Part shown: positions 1 through 8,709 of the stretch, in pieces | How the letters are laid out: the number at the start of each line of letters is the position of its first letter | Numbering within the stretch: the first letter of the stretch is position 1 | Source of the DNA: Anaerolineae bacterium | GTDB lineage: Bacteria; Chloroflexota; Anaerolineae; B4-G1; SLSP01 | DNA length: 38,317 nucleotides | NCBI GenBank assembly: GCA_026645815.1 | Contig: JAPKMR010000036.1 | Coordinates: 1 to 38,317 of the forward strand | Reading direction: 5' to 3' | The notes under the pieces: model-generated | Told to the model about the DNA's origin: nothing | Seen by the model: the letters and a program-made list of their open reading frames with translations, nothing else | Databases searched by the model: none | Translations under genes and position numbers: made by a program

Positions 1-106
1 AAAGTAAGTGCTATACTTTCAGTGAATCTAGGGGAGCCTTGAAGCAGTGCAATGAATCTTTAACAATTTGGGAACCTGTCATGCGCGATGATTCCTGCGC
101 AGGAAA

Positions 107-1744
107 TTAGCCCCAAACCGGAGGGGGTGGAGACCAGTCCTTGTGTATACCTAAATTTACCAGGACAAGTGGCCTACGCCCGTCGCTCCCGCTGAGACAA
201 TATTGCATCAGAGGAAAAGAGTACAAGTTAGGCTGTAACGCGGTTAGCTTGTAACCTCTGACCCGAACTCCTGCGAGGACCAGTCGCAGGAGTTCATTTT
301 TTTGTAATAAGGTGCTATCTGGCGCGCTGAGGCTTTCTTGCAGCGCCTCCAGACCTTTTCCAGCCTTAATTATAGCAGTTATTTCGAGTGGCGTCAAGCT
401 GCTCATGACCGAATTGTAATGCCACTGTTCGGTTTGGAATTCCACCTTCGTGAGCACCCCTTCCAGGTACAGTTCCCGCGCCCGCTCCCATCGCGCTTCC
501 ATTTCTGCCTTTTTTGTGGTAAGCTCGGTGTATTGCTCAGCGGTCAAAAACCATGCTGGTAGCTGCACTTGCCAATCAGGAGTTAAGCGGAATTGACGAA
601 GTAACTGTATCACTTGCTCTTCGATCTCTTCGGCTTTCAACGTGGGCTGGTCACAAACGCCCGTGTGGTCTATCCGGGTCAGGTCTCGGTAGTAGCGCCG
701 CCCACCGCAAGTCATGGCGCGCATAGTGCGACCGCAGCTGTCACAGATTAACAAACCCGATAAGAGATACACGCGAGGTTCACGGTTGACCGTCCGGGAG
801 CGACGGGAGAGCTGTTGCCGCAATTCCTGCGCCCGTTCAAAATCCTCCGCACTTACCAACGCAGGATGCTGACCCGGGAAAACAGCCTCCATATTGCCGC
901 GCTTGCGTTTGTGTCCCTGCTCGTCTACACCATAGTAGGGCACTACGCCCGTGTAAAAGCGGCGTTGCAGCGTTTCTCGGACGCTCTCTTTGCTTAGTGG
1001 TCCAGGCAGGTACCGTCCCGGCAAACCTTTGGTACGGAAGGCGATAGTACTGCCATTGGGCAGTACCAGCGGCTCGGTATTGAGACGCTCCGCGATGTCG
1101 CCATCGCTATGATCACCAGCAATGTACCAGGCAAAAGCGCGTTGCACGGCGATGGATTCGATAGGATGAGCAATCAGGGTAACCCCGTTCCCCCGATCAC
1201 TCGATCCCGCGTAGGGACAATATCCCGGTCCGTTAGGATCGGTGCAGGTGGCACAAGCGCCGTTACAATAGCCAAAAGGAATCGAGCCATTCCATAGGCC
1301 TTTGCGCGCTCGGGCAATCAAGCCCTTGTGGGTTTCCTGGCTGAGATTGTCGATGTAAATCTCGGCCAACATACCCAGCACAGTCAGGCTGAGTTTGCCC
1401 CAGGGCGTAGTGAAGTCCAGGTTCTCTTTGACCGAGACAAAACTAATCCCGAGCTTGTTGAGGCGTTCGAGGGTTGCCAGCAGCCCTCTGAGATTGCGGT
1501 AGAAGCGGTCAATCTTGTCCACCACGATGACATCATAGTGGTGTTGCTCAGCATCGGCCAGCAGTTGTTCCAGTGCGGGACGATGCGAGTCAGATTTGGC
1601 CGAGAGACCGGCATCCAGATATTCGTGGGTGTGGGTCCAGCCGCGTTGCCGGATGAAAGTGGTGGTAGATGTACGTTGCGCGTCCAGACTGTGCTTTTTG
1701 GTCTGTTCGACCGTAGAAGCACGCATGTAATTGACGGCACGCAT
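107..1744 (-). CDS. Large serine recombinase (resolvase/invertase family), copy 1
   Basis: 545 aa site-specific DNA recombinase. The N-terminal catalytic domain (about residues 1-150) opens with YMRAS, which places the nucleophile at Ser10, and continues with the family's DKIDRFYRN helix. A recombinase domain follows and carries an unusual CX3CX2CX8C cluster (C160, C164, C167, C176). A zinc-ribbon-like segment near residues 330-370 (ICDSC...GVC) and a helical C-terminal part complete the large-serine-recombinase plan. The ATG has AAGGAGG just upstream and a good promoter at 1773-1800. It is divergent from an XRE regulator. Such enzymes integrate or excise mobile elements; no attachment site could be identified here. 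Family certain, partner element unknown. Confidence 0.93.
   Translation of the reverse strand: MRAVNYMRASTVEQTKKHSLDAQRTSTTTFIRQRGWTHTHEYLDAGLSAKSDSHRPALEQLLADAEQHHYDVIVVDKIDRFYRNLRGLLATLERLNKLGISFVSVKENLDFTTPWGKLSLTVLGMLAEIYIDNLSQETHKGLIARARKGLWNGSIPFGYCNGACATCTDPNGPGYCPYAGSSDRGNGVTLIAHPIESIAVQRAFAWYIAGDHSDGDIAERLNTEPLVLPNGSTIAFRTKGLPGRYLPGPLSKESVRETLQRRFYTGVVPYYGVDEQGHKRKRGNMEAVFPGQHPALVSAEDFERAQELRQQLSRRSRTVNREPRVYLLSGLLICDSCGRTMRAMTCGGRRYYRDLTRIDHTGVCDQPTLKAEEIEEQVIQLLRQFRLTPDWQVQLPAWFLTAEQYTELTTKKAEMEARWERARELYLEGVLTKVEFQTEQWHYNSVMSSLTPLEITAIIKAGKGLEALQESLSAPDSTLLQKNELLRLVLAGVRVRGYKLTALQPNLYSFPLMQYCLSGSDGRRPLVLVNLGIHKDWSPPPPVWG
265..303 (+). terminator. Terminator-like hairpin inside the recombinase 1 coding region
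   Basis: A perfect 12-bp inverted repeat (265-276 with 284-295, arms GAACTCCTGCGA/TCGCAGGAGTTC, 7-nt loop) is followed directly by a run of T on the plus strand. This is the textbook shape of an intrinsic terminator, but it lies within the minus-strand gene near its 3' end and would stop only plus-strand transcripts entering from the left. Function is inferred from shape alone. Confidence 0.4.
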
Positions 1745-1772
1745 GAAAACCTCCTTTTCGTGAGATGGCTGT

Positions 1773-1800
1773 ATTATAGATAACCCGATGTACCGGGCAA
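1773..1800 (-). promoter_or_regulatory. Promoter of recombinase 1
   Basis: On the minus strand TTGCCC (1800-1795) is separated by 16 bp from a perfect TATAAT (1778-1773), about 30 bp upstream of the recombinase ATG. The spacer carries an imperfect palindrome (CCCGATGTACCGGG on the plus strand, 1785-1798) which could be an operator for the divergent XRE regulator. Promoter fit is good; the operator is a guess. Confidence 0.6.
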
Positions 1801-1820
1801 CCGTATTCTATGGAGGAGAG

Positions 1821-2225
1821 ATGCCCAGACGAACTTACAAGACCGAAGACTATGATCCCCGACCACTGGCAGAGTTTCTGGAGGCCCTGCTAGCGGAACG
1901 CAATGAGAGCTACCGCGAAGCCTCACTGCGCTCAGGACTGGATCATCAGGCGTTACGTCGCTATACCCATGAAGCCCAACGACCATCACGTACTTCGATT
2001 ATGGCGATGGCCGATCATTTCGGGGTAAACCCCAATGAATTAATGGTGCTGGCAGGCTATAAGCCTATGGCGATTTTCGAGCAGGCAGAAGTGAATCCAG
2101 AGACGATGCCCTCGGATTTGCGACCACTGATCGAGGATTTCCAACGGATTGCCGATCCGATGCTGCGCCGAAAGTTGGTCGAGGCGATGCGCTTGCTTTT
2201 GGCTGGCTATTTGAAAAACCGCTAA
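1821..2225 (+). CDS. XRE-family helix-turn-helix transcriptional regulator
   Basis: 134 aa. Residues about 12-70 form a Cro/C1-type HTH: a helix with EALLAERNESYREASLRSGLD, a recognition segment HQALRRYTHEAQRPS, then a hydrophobic helix with ADHFGVNPNELMVLAGY. The C-terminal half is a short helical tail (LIEDFQRIADPMLRRKLVE) that may mediate oligomerisation. The ATG at 1821 is chosen because GGAGGAGAG lies just before it; an in-frame ATG at 1788 has no such site. It is divergent from recombinase 1 across about 75 bp, so it probably controls that recombinase and itself. It may act as an element maintenance regulator. Family clear, target inferred. Confidence 0.85.
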   Translation: MPRRTYKTEDYDPRPLAEFLEALLAERNESYREASLRSGLDHQALRRYTHEAQRPSRTSIMAMADHFGVNPNELMVLAGYKPMAIFEQAEVNPETMPSDLRPLIEDFQRIADPMLRRKLVEAMRLLLAGYLKNR

Positions 2226-2230
2226 CCAGC

Positions 2231-2269
2231 CCCAGGCCCCGGAAAGCATGCGTCCTTCCGGGGCCTGGG
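2231..2269. terminator. Hairpin between convergent XRE and TPR genes
   Basis: A perfect 14-bp stem (2231-2244 with 2256-2269, arm CCCAGGCCCCGGAA, 11-nt loop) fills the 55-bp gap between the convergent stop codons. There is no clear T run on either side, so it may be a factor-assisted or bidirectional terminator. Confidence 0.55.
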
Positions 2270-2280
2270 TAATGAGCGGT

Positions 2281-2955
2281 CTAGTCTTCGTCGCCAGACT
2301 CAATGCAGTCAGAGCTGCCTGGTAGAACATAGATGCTAAGTACGCGCCACGCCTCGAAACGACAGAGTAGACCGGGCCATTCCCCGCAGCGGGTTGAAAA
2401 CCGCGGCGCTGCGAGTATTTGCCGCGTGCCGGAATCGGTTCTTAACGCTTCCTGACAACCAATCCGCAAGGTTAGCCACTCATACAAACAACGGTAACAA
2501 GGCTCTCGCGGCTCATCAGCAATCAGAGCGGAACAAATCTCACGCGCCGCCACATCATCACCCAAATGCTGGTATGCGTATAACTGTACCAGGTTAGCAC
2601 AAGATTTGGTACCCACATAACGCTCAGACTCCAGCGCCAGAGCTTGCTCGAGATGCGCTATCCCCCAAAGATAGGCCTGACGGTCCACCAGGTATACCCC
2701 TAGAAACAGATGATTGGCCGAACTGTTGGGTTCCAGGTTGACTGCGGCGATCAAATCCCGTTTAGCGCGTCCAAACTGCTGTCGCTCGCGGTACACCAGA
2801 CCACGAAGACGATGCGCGCGTGCGTTTTGGGGATCCAGTTTGAGCGCCCGGGTAAGCTGCCGCAAGGCCGCGGAAAAGCGCCGTTGTTCGGTGGCTAAAC
2901 GTTCGCCCCTATCAGTCAACTCCAATGCGGTTTGAGAGCTGTGTTGTTTCGACAT
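2281..2955 (-). CDS. TPR-repeat protein of the recombinase cluster
   Basis: 224 aa protein with at least two tetratricopeptide repeats (about residues 20-90: ...RFSAALRQLTRALKLDPQNARAHRLRGLVY, then a second unit with RAKRDLIAAVNLEPNSSANHLFLG and a third ending EQALALESERYVG). No catalytic domain is visible. The tail after residue 150 has several cysteines and no match I recognise. The start at 2955 is preceded by AGGAGA; a longer frame reaching 3090 would overlap recombinase 2 and lacks a site. It lies 73 bp behind recombinase 2 and is probably cotranscribed with it. TPR proteins usually scaffold protein complexes; the role here is unknown. Confidence 0.72.
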   Translation of the reverse strand: MSKQHSSQTALELTDRGERLATEQRRFSAALRQLTRALKLDPQNARAHRLRGLVYRERQQFGRAKRDLIAAVNLEPNSSANHLFLGVYLVDRQAYLWGIAHLEQALALESERYVGTKSCANLVQLYAYQHLGDDVAAREICSALIADEPREPCYRCLYEWLTLRIGCQEALRTDSGTRQILAAPRFSTRCGEWPGLLCRFEAWRVLSIYVLPGSSDCIESGDED

Positions 2956-3028
2956 GTTCTTCTCCTGATCTAGTATTTGGATGGCTTCAATAGCGAGTCT
3001 TCCCACCATTGAGCTACAACAGAGGAGC

Positions 3029-4804
3029 TCAACTGCCCCCCAACAAACCCACGAATGCTTTCCGCAACTCAATCGCGGCGATACCCTCATCGTTGACGTA
3101 GATAGCGCTGAAGATGTGATACAACAGTGTTTTCATCTCGTCTGGGGTGAAGCTCGCCCAGAGTGCGGGCCAGTTTTCGAGCAGGGTGGCCGCTTCGTGT
3201 CCCACAGGGCCAGCTTCCGGAGCCAGGTTTGCCAGTTGCGCTCTACATTCAGCATACACACGCTCAAGGCGTGACCGGGTGTAATCTCCCAGCTCATAAA
3301 GTTCCTGTGCCCGCTTCAGGCGCTCACGGAGCATAAACTTCTCGCGCTCGATTTCGTCGGTACCTTCCGTGTAGACTACGTAAGCCAGAATCCGCTCACG
3401 CCAGGCCGCAGGCAGTTGCAATCGGCCTACCAGATCGGCCACTTGCTCCTCAATCTCAGGCGCGCACAGATTCTTCTGGTGCCATTGTTCACGCGGCAGG
3501 CTCTGCTGACATAGCTTATCTACATAGTACCGTTGACGTCCGCCGTTGCTGGAAACACCCCGCAGCGGTCGATGCGCAGCGCTACAGAATAGCAGCCCCG
3601 TTAATGGGTATGCCTGTGTGGGATTGTTTTCTCCCGCGGTACAATGATACTTATTGCGCCGAATCGTTTGCACGTGGCGGTAAAGCCCCAAAGGGACTAA
3701 GGGCTCGTGCTGTCCTTGATACGCGGATACCGGTTTCCTGCGCTTTTTGCCCTTCAGCGGTTTCCCTTTTTTCTCGCCAGACTCATACGTGCTGTAATAG
3801 GCCACAAAACCAGCATAGACCGGGTTCGTCAAGATGGCATGTACCGTGTCACGGTTGAAGGCCCCGGGTGGATACCGCAATTCAAGGGCTTGCGTTTCAA
3901 CCTTATCCTCCGCATCGTTACCCGTCCAGATGATATTGGTAGCATCAGCGTCAGGGTCTCTGACCCACACGCCCGCCCGTCCTGCGGTTTGGAAGGGGAG
4001 TTCCGTGCCATCGTCCAATACGCAAGTCTCGGCATTAAGACGACGCGCAATGTTATCATCCGAGTATTTTCCAGTGGCATACCACTCAAAGGCAAGCCGT
4101 ACCGCCACAGATTCAACCGGATGCGGGATGCGAAAAGCCCCGTTGTGCCGGTCAGCACTGCCAGCATAGGGACAATATCCCGGCCCGTTCAGATGATGAC
4201 AGGTCGAACAACGCCCATTGCAGTAACCAAAAGGGGTGCTACCACTCAGTCGCCCCTGTTCTGCCTGGTGTTTCCGCACTAACCGCATTTCCTCTGACAG
4301 TAGCCGCGAGTAGAACTCGCTCAAAGCCCCCAATACATAGAGAATGAGCAAGCCAAAATGCTGTGAAAAGTCAATGTTCTCTCGCACGGAGATCAGCCGG
4401 ACGTTGTGTTCACTGAACAGTTTGACCAGATCGAGCAGCACGAACAGGTTTCTGGAAAGCCGATCCAGCCGGTCAATAATCAGCACCCGCACTCTATTGG
4501 CCTTTACGGCACGTTTCAGTGCGCGCAATCCTGGTCTCTGGCTGTTCCGGCCTGAGAATCCTGGATCCTGGTAGATTGTAGGGACGCCCAGTTGCTGCTC
4601 GCGAGCGTAATCCGTGATTCTCTGAGCCTGCCCACTCAAACTCTCTTCGGGCGCGTATTTTTCCAACTTCGAGCGCCGAGTATAGCCATACACGCCACCT
4701 GCACACACTGAGATGGGATCTGACGTCACCCCAAAGAGTTGTGCCAAATCCACATCCACTTCACGGTCGGTCGGCAACGTGTCTCGCGACCGGATTTTAT
4801 ACAT
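3029..4804 (-). CDS. Large serine recombinase, copy 2
   Basis: 591 aa. It has an N-terminal extension of about 38 residues ahead of the catalytic motif YTRRS (Ser45). The resolvase core follows (IIDRLDRLSRNL near 109-120), then a recombinase domain with the same CX3CX2CX8C insert as copy 1 (C195, C199, C202, C211, within near-identical text NGPGYCPYAGS). The later zinc ribbon looks degraded: where copy 1 has CDSC, this has CSAAH. Start 4804 is preferred because GGAGGAGG sits 6 nt upstream, and it overlaps the stop of a small acidic ORF (4797-4946), suggesting translational coupling. It may work with copy 1, as paired recombinases do in other elements, or separately. Family certain, cooperation inferred. 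Confidence 0.92.
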   Translation of the reverse strand: MYKIRSRDTLPTDREVDVDLAQLFGVTSDPISVCAGGVYGYTRRSKLEKYAPEESLSGQAQRITDYAREQQLGVPTIYQDPGFSGRNSQRPGLRALKRAVKANRVRVLIIDRLDRLSRNLFVLLDLVKLFSEHNVRLISVRENIDFSQHFGLLILYVLGALSEFYSRLLSEEMRLVRKHQAEQGRLSGSTPFGYCNGRCSTCHHLNGPGYCPYAGSADRHNGAFRIPHPVESVAVRLAFEWYATGKYSDDNIARRLNAETCVLDDGTELPFQTAGRAGVWVRDPDADATNIIWTGNDAEDKVETQALELRYPPGAFNRDTVHAILTNPVYAGFVAYYSTYESGEKKGKPLKGKKRRKPVSAYQGQHEPLVPLGLYRHVQTIRRNKYHCTAGENNPTQAYPLTGLLFCSAAHRPLRGVSSNGGRQRYYVDKLCQQSLPREQWHQKNLCAPEIEEQVADLVGRLQLPAAWRERILAYVVYTEGTDEIEREKFMLRERLKRAQELYELGDYTRSRLERVYAECRAQLANLAPEAGPVGHEAATLLENWPALWASFTPDEMKTLLYHIFSAIYVNDEGIAAIELRKAFVGLLGGS

Positions 4805-4946
4805 CCTCTTCCTCCTCCACTTCATCATCAGCCAAGATGTCCGAGATATTGAGTCCCAGCAGGCGCCGCAGAGCCTGCGCTACGTCGTAGCAGAATTCAT
4901 CTACGGCATCTGTGATTTCCAATCCAGCTCCTGACTCACGCTCCAT
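4797..4946 (-). CDS. Small acidic protein coupled to recombinase 2
   Basis: 49 aa (MERESGAGLEITDAVDEFCY...), ending in a strongly acidic tail DDEVEEEEDV. The ATG at 4946 has a strong GGAGGGAG four nt upstream, better than the longer in-frame start at 5012. Its stop codon overlaps the recombinase 2 start by 8 bp. The overlap and the good ribosome site argue that it is real. I recognise no family. A small protein in this position could be a directionality factor or an accessory subunit of the recombinase, but nothing in the sequence proves it. Confidence 0.55.
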   Translation of the reverse strand: MERESGAGLEITDAVDEFCYDVAQALRRLLGLNISDILADDEVEEEEDV

Positions 4947-4969
4947 TGCGCTCCCTCCAAGATTCTGGG

Positions 4970-5035
4970 GGAGCGGGCCCGCTCCATGTTGCAACCAAAC
5001 TGCCAACGCCACGACACTTGCCCAAGCGCTTGGGC
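4970..5035. promoter_or_regulatory. Two perfect 16-bp palindromes upstream of the recombinase 2 operon
   Basis: GGAGCGGGCCCGCTCC (4970-4985) and GCCCAAGCGCTTGGGC (5020-5035) are both perfect and lie 50 bp apart start to start, directly upstream of the small acidic ORF and recombinase 2. They have different sequences. They may be operator sites or recombination sites; both readings are inference. Confidence 0.4.
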
Positions 5036-5200
5036 TATGACTGTTCAGAATCCGGTATGCTCAGAAATCTGCTCATGGCGCACGCAATAGCGCTGGTTAT
5101 CCACCAAGGATCAGCTTTCTTAACGGTCGAACAGCCATAAAAGGGGTGTCCTATAGACCTTGTTGCTTCCCTTCTAATCCCCATAATAGATGATGGTTCT

Positions 5201-5236
5201 TGACAAAGCCAGTGTTTTTCTTGACACTTTTTGACA
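5201..5236 (+). promoter_or_regulatory. Phased TTGACA repeats upstream of the STAND gene
   Basis: TTGACA occurs at 5201, 5221 and 5231, i.e. spaced 20 and 10 bp on one face of the helix, about 35-70 bp before the NB-ARC gene start. Any of them could be a -35 box, but the matching -10 boxes are poor (GACACT 17 bp after the first). The phasing also suits a direct-repeat operator. Confidence 0.35.
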
Positions 5237-5270
5237 TTGCTTTCCAATTCTTTACAGGAGGTGTTGGTGG

Positions 5271-7004
5271 ATGGGCAAACAGGTGGCCCCGGCTGACCGC
5301 GCAGCCTATGGCGCGTGGTTAAGACAACAGCTCGACCAAGCGCAAATCTTCTATGCGCGTCTGGCTAATGCAACTGCATGCAGTGAAGGACTCATTACCA
5401 GGATTCTCAATGGCGAACGTACTCCCAACCCCTTAGTGCAGGTCACTGCCTTGCTGATGTTGTGGGCCGCAGGCACCTTTGCCCACCCTGAAGAAGCGCT
5501 AACGGGTATGCGCCATCTCGGGTATTCGTTGGACGAACTGCTGCTCCTGGTGCAACAGCAGCAGCCCTTGCCGCATCACTATTGGGATGCGGCGCAACAC
5601 GCCGCCACTCTTTCGGAGCTGCACCCACAGTTTCTTGCCTGGCTCAAGCAAGCAGCAGCGCATTTCATCCACCCCGAAGCACAGGGGGTGCAGCTTCCAG
5701 GCTGGTATGTGGAGCGTCCCGTGGAATTGGCAGCGGCAAGGGCGGAGTTGTTAGCCACCACTGATTCCGCTCCCACGGTGATCCTGTGGGGACCGGGTGG
5801 TTCTGGCAAGAGCCTGCTGGCGCAGGCGCTACTGCTGGATGCAGAAGTGCAACAGCGCTACTGGAATGGCGTGCTGTGGGCGCGGCTCGGACCGCAGGGT
5901 GATCCCGGTACCTGTCTCCAAACCTGGTGCCGCTGGCTCAATCTCAAGGTGGATTCCGCCAATCCCACGGCCTTACGGCAGCAACTCCGCGAGGCGCTCA
6001 CGGCGCCGGGCAGGCGTTATCTGATTGTGGTGGACGACGTCTGGGACTATGCTGCTCTGGAACCGTTGTGGTTGCCAGACGCCAATCTGGGCTGGCTGTT
6101 CACCACCCGCGATCGCACGCTGGCGACGTATTTCCCGGCGAGCACGGTACAGAAGGTCGCCGCCATGCGACCCGCCGAAGCGCGCGCCCTGCTGGAACGC
6201 CTGGTGGGGGCCGAGCAGTTGCAGCAGGAACCCCCGGCGGCAGGGGACGCCTTGCTGGCCGAGGTCGAGTATCTCCCCCTGGCCGTGCGCTTGCTGGGCT
6301 GTCTGATCCGCCTGCGCGGCTGGACGGCGGTGCTCCGCGATGTCAGCAGCGAGCGCACCCGCATCGTGACCCTGGCGTTGGGGCCGTCGCCCACTACCGA
6401 GACCAGCGTGCGCCTGGCGCTGCAGGTGAGCTACGCGGCGCTGCCCCCAGACCTGCAGCAGCGCTTTGTGCGCCTGGGGGTCTTCGGCTATGGGCATACC
6501 TTTTCGGGGCTGGTCCTGGCCGCCTTGTGGGAAGCGGAAGCGCCTGATGCCGACTGGCAGGAGCGCGCGGCGCTGGCCGAACAGGCGCTGGGCTGGCTCT
6601 ACGATGTGGGCTTGCTGGAGCTGGTCTCGACCGAGAGCGCCTTCGTGGTCTACCGCCTGCACACGCTGGTACACGACTACGCCCGGTTGCTCTTGCGCGA
6701 GCAGCGCGCGTTTGAGGCCGCCCAACGCAGCTATGTTGATGCCTATCTCGCGCTCACCCAAAAGCCCGACCTCCCCACCGCGATTCTCGAAGAGCAGTGG
6801 CCCAATCTGCAGCTGGCGTTCACCTATGCGCTGGAACTGAGCGACTACGCGGCGGGGTTGCGCTTGCTGGAGCGGCTTGGGTCCTTCATGCTGGCGCGGG
6901 CGGAGTCGGAGCTCTTGGAGGCCTGGTTGGGGGCGCTGGAACCGCAGCTGGCGCAGCAGCGGTGGGCCGCGGTCGAAGCGCAATACCGGTCACCAGACCT
7001 ATGA
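5271..7004 (+). CDS. STAND ATPase with N-terminal HTH-like and NB-ARC domains, probably 3' truncated
   Basis: 577 aa. Residues 10-70 resemble an XRE-like helical DNA-binding domain (LITRILNGERTPNPLVQ). An NB-ARC module follows: Walker A GPGGSGKS (174-181), Walker B LIVVDD (251-256), sensor LFTTRD (276-281), LPLAVRLL near 335, and a winged-helix end with the MHD-like LHTLVHDYA. The C-terminal part has just begun TPR-like helices when the frame stops; relatives usually carry a long TPR or WD40 sensor array, and coding character vanishes right after 7004. Start supported by AGGAGG 9 nt upstream. Such proteins are ligand-triggered switches in signalling or anti-phage defence. The ATPase assignment is firm; the truncation is inferred. 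Confidence 0.85.
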   Translation: MGKQVAPADRAAYGAWLRQQLDQAQIFYARLANATACSEGLITRILNGERTPNPLVQVTALLMLWAAGTFAHPEEALTGMRHLGYSLDELLLLVQQQQPLPHHYWDAAQHAATLSELHPQFLAWLKQAAAHFIHPEAQGVQLPGWYVERPVELAAARAELLATTDSAPTVILWGPGGSGKSLLAQALLLDAEVQQRYWNGVLWARLGPQGDPGTCLQTWCRWLNLKVDSANPTALRQQLREALTAPGRRYLIVVDDVWDYAALEPLWLPDANLGWLFTTRDRTLATYFPASTVQKVAAMRPAEARALLERLVGAEQLQQEPPAAGDALLAEVEYLPLAVRLLGCLIRLRGWTAVLRDVSSERTRIVTLALGPSPTTETSVRLALQVSYAALPPDLQQRFVRLGVFGYGHTFSGLVLAALWEAEAPDADWQERAALAEQALGWLYDVGLLELVSTESAFVVYRLHTLVHDYARLLLREQRAFEAAQRSYVDAYLALTQKPDLPTAILEEQWPNLQLAFTYALELSDYAAGLRLLERLGSFMLARAESELLEAWLGALEPQLAQQRWAAVEAQYRSPDL

Positions 7005-7323
7005 AGTTCGCCATCTGCAACACGGATTGACATGTATTTTTATGGTAACAGTTAGCTACTTAAACCTAAGGCAGAGAAGCAGTCCCAAAAATTGCTTCTG
7101 TGGGGCAACGGTGTACCATTACACTGAGATGCACATTACCGCAACAGTTCGCCGATACTCTCGGGGGCACGCAAACGCGATAATGACGCCATCAAGAGCA
7201 GGGTGTAACCGATTAGGACCACGCGCCGAAAAGACAAAACTACGTGGGTGTGCCCGAGTCTGGTCATTTTTCGATTCAGGATTGGCAAAGCGTTAATCCA
7301 ACATTCAGGTTGGGAGTAAAGAC
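7005..7323. other. Gene-free stretch after the STAND gene
   Basis: No convincing coding region. Only a 7-bp hairpin (7075-7081 AGAAGCA with 7093-7099 TGCTTCT) stands out, which could be a weak terminator. The base composition drops abruptly from the GC-rich STAND gene, consistent with a junction near 7000. Confidence 0.5.
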
Positions 7324-8184
<861 letters not shown>

Positions 8185-8415
8185 ACGATGGCCAGTTCTT
8201 GGCCGATACTGACGCCGACTCATCCGCACTGGGCTTCGGCAATCTCAGGCGGCGCGCTATGCGGCGACGCTTCGATGCGCTAGACGCACTACAAGACACC
8301 AGCGCTGATGTCTATACAACACTGACATGCCTCCGCGGCTGAAAGGCAGCTACCGTAGCACGGGCAGCGTGGTGATCTTGGGATTTCGTAGCAGGTCGCT
8401 GACCGAAACCGCGCT

Positions 8416-8580
8416 ATGCCCCGCGCACTGCCTTTGGAGCGTGAGCAAGGCATTCGTCCGGGGTTGATGATGCAGTCATATTTCACAGTGAGCCTCACAG
8501 GGTACGCAGAAGCCCTTTCACTTGCTCCGAATGCCCGCATTACCCTTTTCGGGTATACGACAGAATATTGGAGAAAATAA
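8416..8580 (+). pseudogene. Possible gene remnant (54-codon open frame) in a decayed region
   Basis: Between 8185 and 8640 there is no proper gene. One 54-codon frame (MPRALPLEREQG..., ending ITLFGYTTEYWRK) reads like protein sequence but lacks a ribosome site. Another frame, running from within the SEC-C gene end to about 8339 (contains LGFGNLRRRAMRRRFDALDAL), also looks protein-like before a stop. Both could be pieces of a broken gene; neither matches a family I recognise. Low certainty. Confidence 0.2.
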
Positions 8581-8630
8581 GGTCGCCATCTTGTAAACGA
8601 CCCTCATCAGCGCTCAACTCGCTGCGCCTT

Positions 8631-8709
8631 CTCTCTGCAGGAGTGATTTTCGTGAACGGGGGCGCAGCCCCGTTCACGAAAATCACAAAAAGAACTACCC
8701 TCTGCGTCT
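8631..8709. repeat. Long-hairpin intergenic element (GTGATTTTCGTG family), copy A
   Basis: A perfect 19-bp stem (8643-8661 with 8668-8686, arm GTGATTTTCGTGAACGGGG, 6-nt loop). The left flank ends TTCTCTCTGCAGGA and the right flank reads AAAAAGAACTACCCTCTGCG. Both flanks and the outer stem recur at 30016-30094. Located between gene debris and the rhomboid gene. No coding content. Confidence 0.75.

Noticed and set aside
8289..8540. 83-codon minus-strand frame in the 8.2-8.6 kb gap
   Set aside because: Cys/Ser/Arg-rich and lacks a start signal; the plus-strand frames there look more protein-like.
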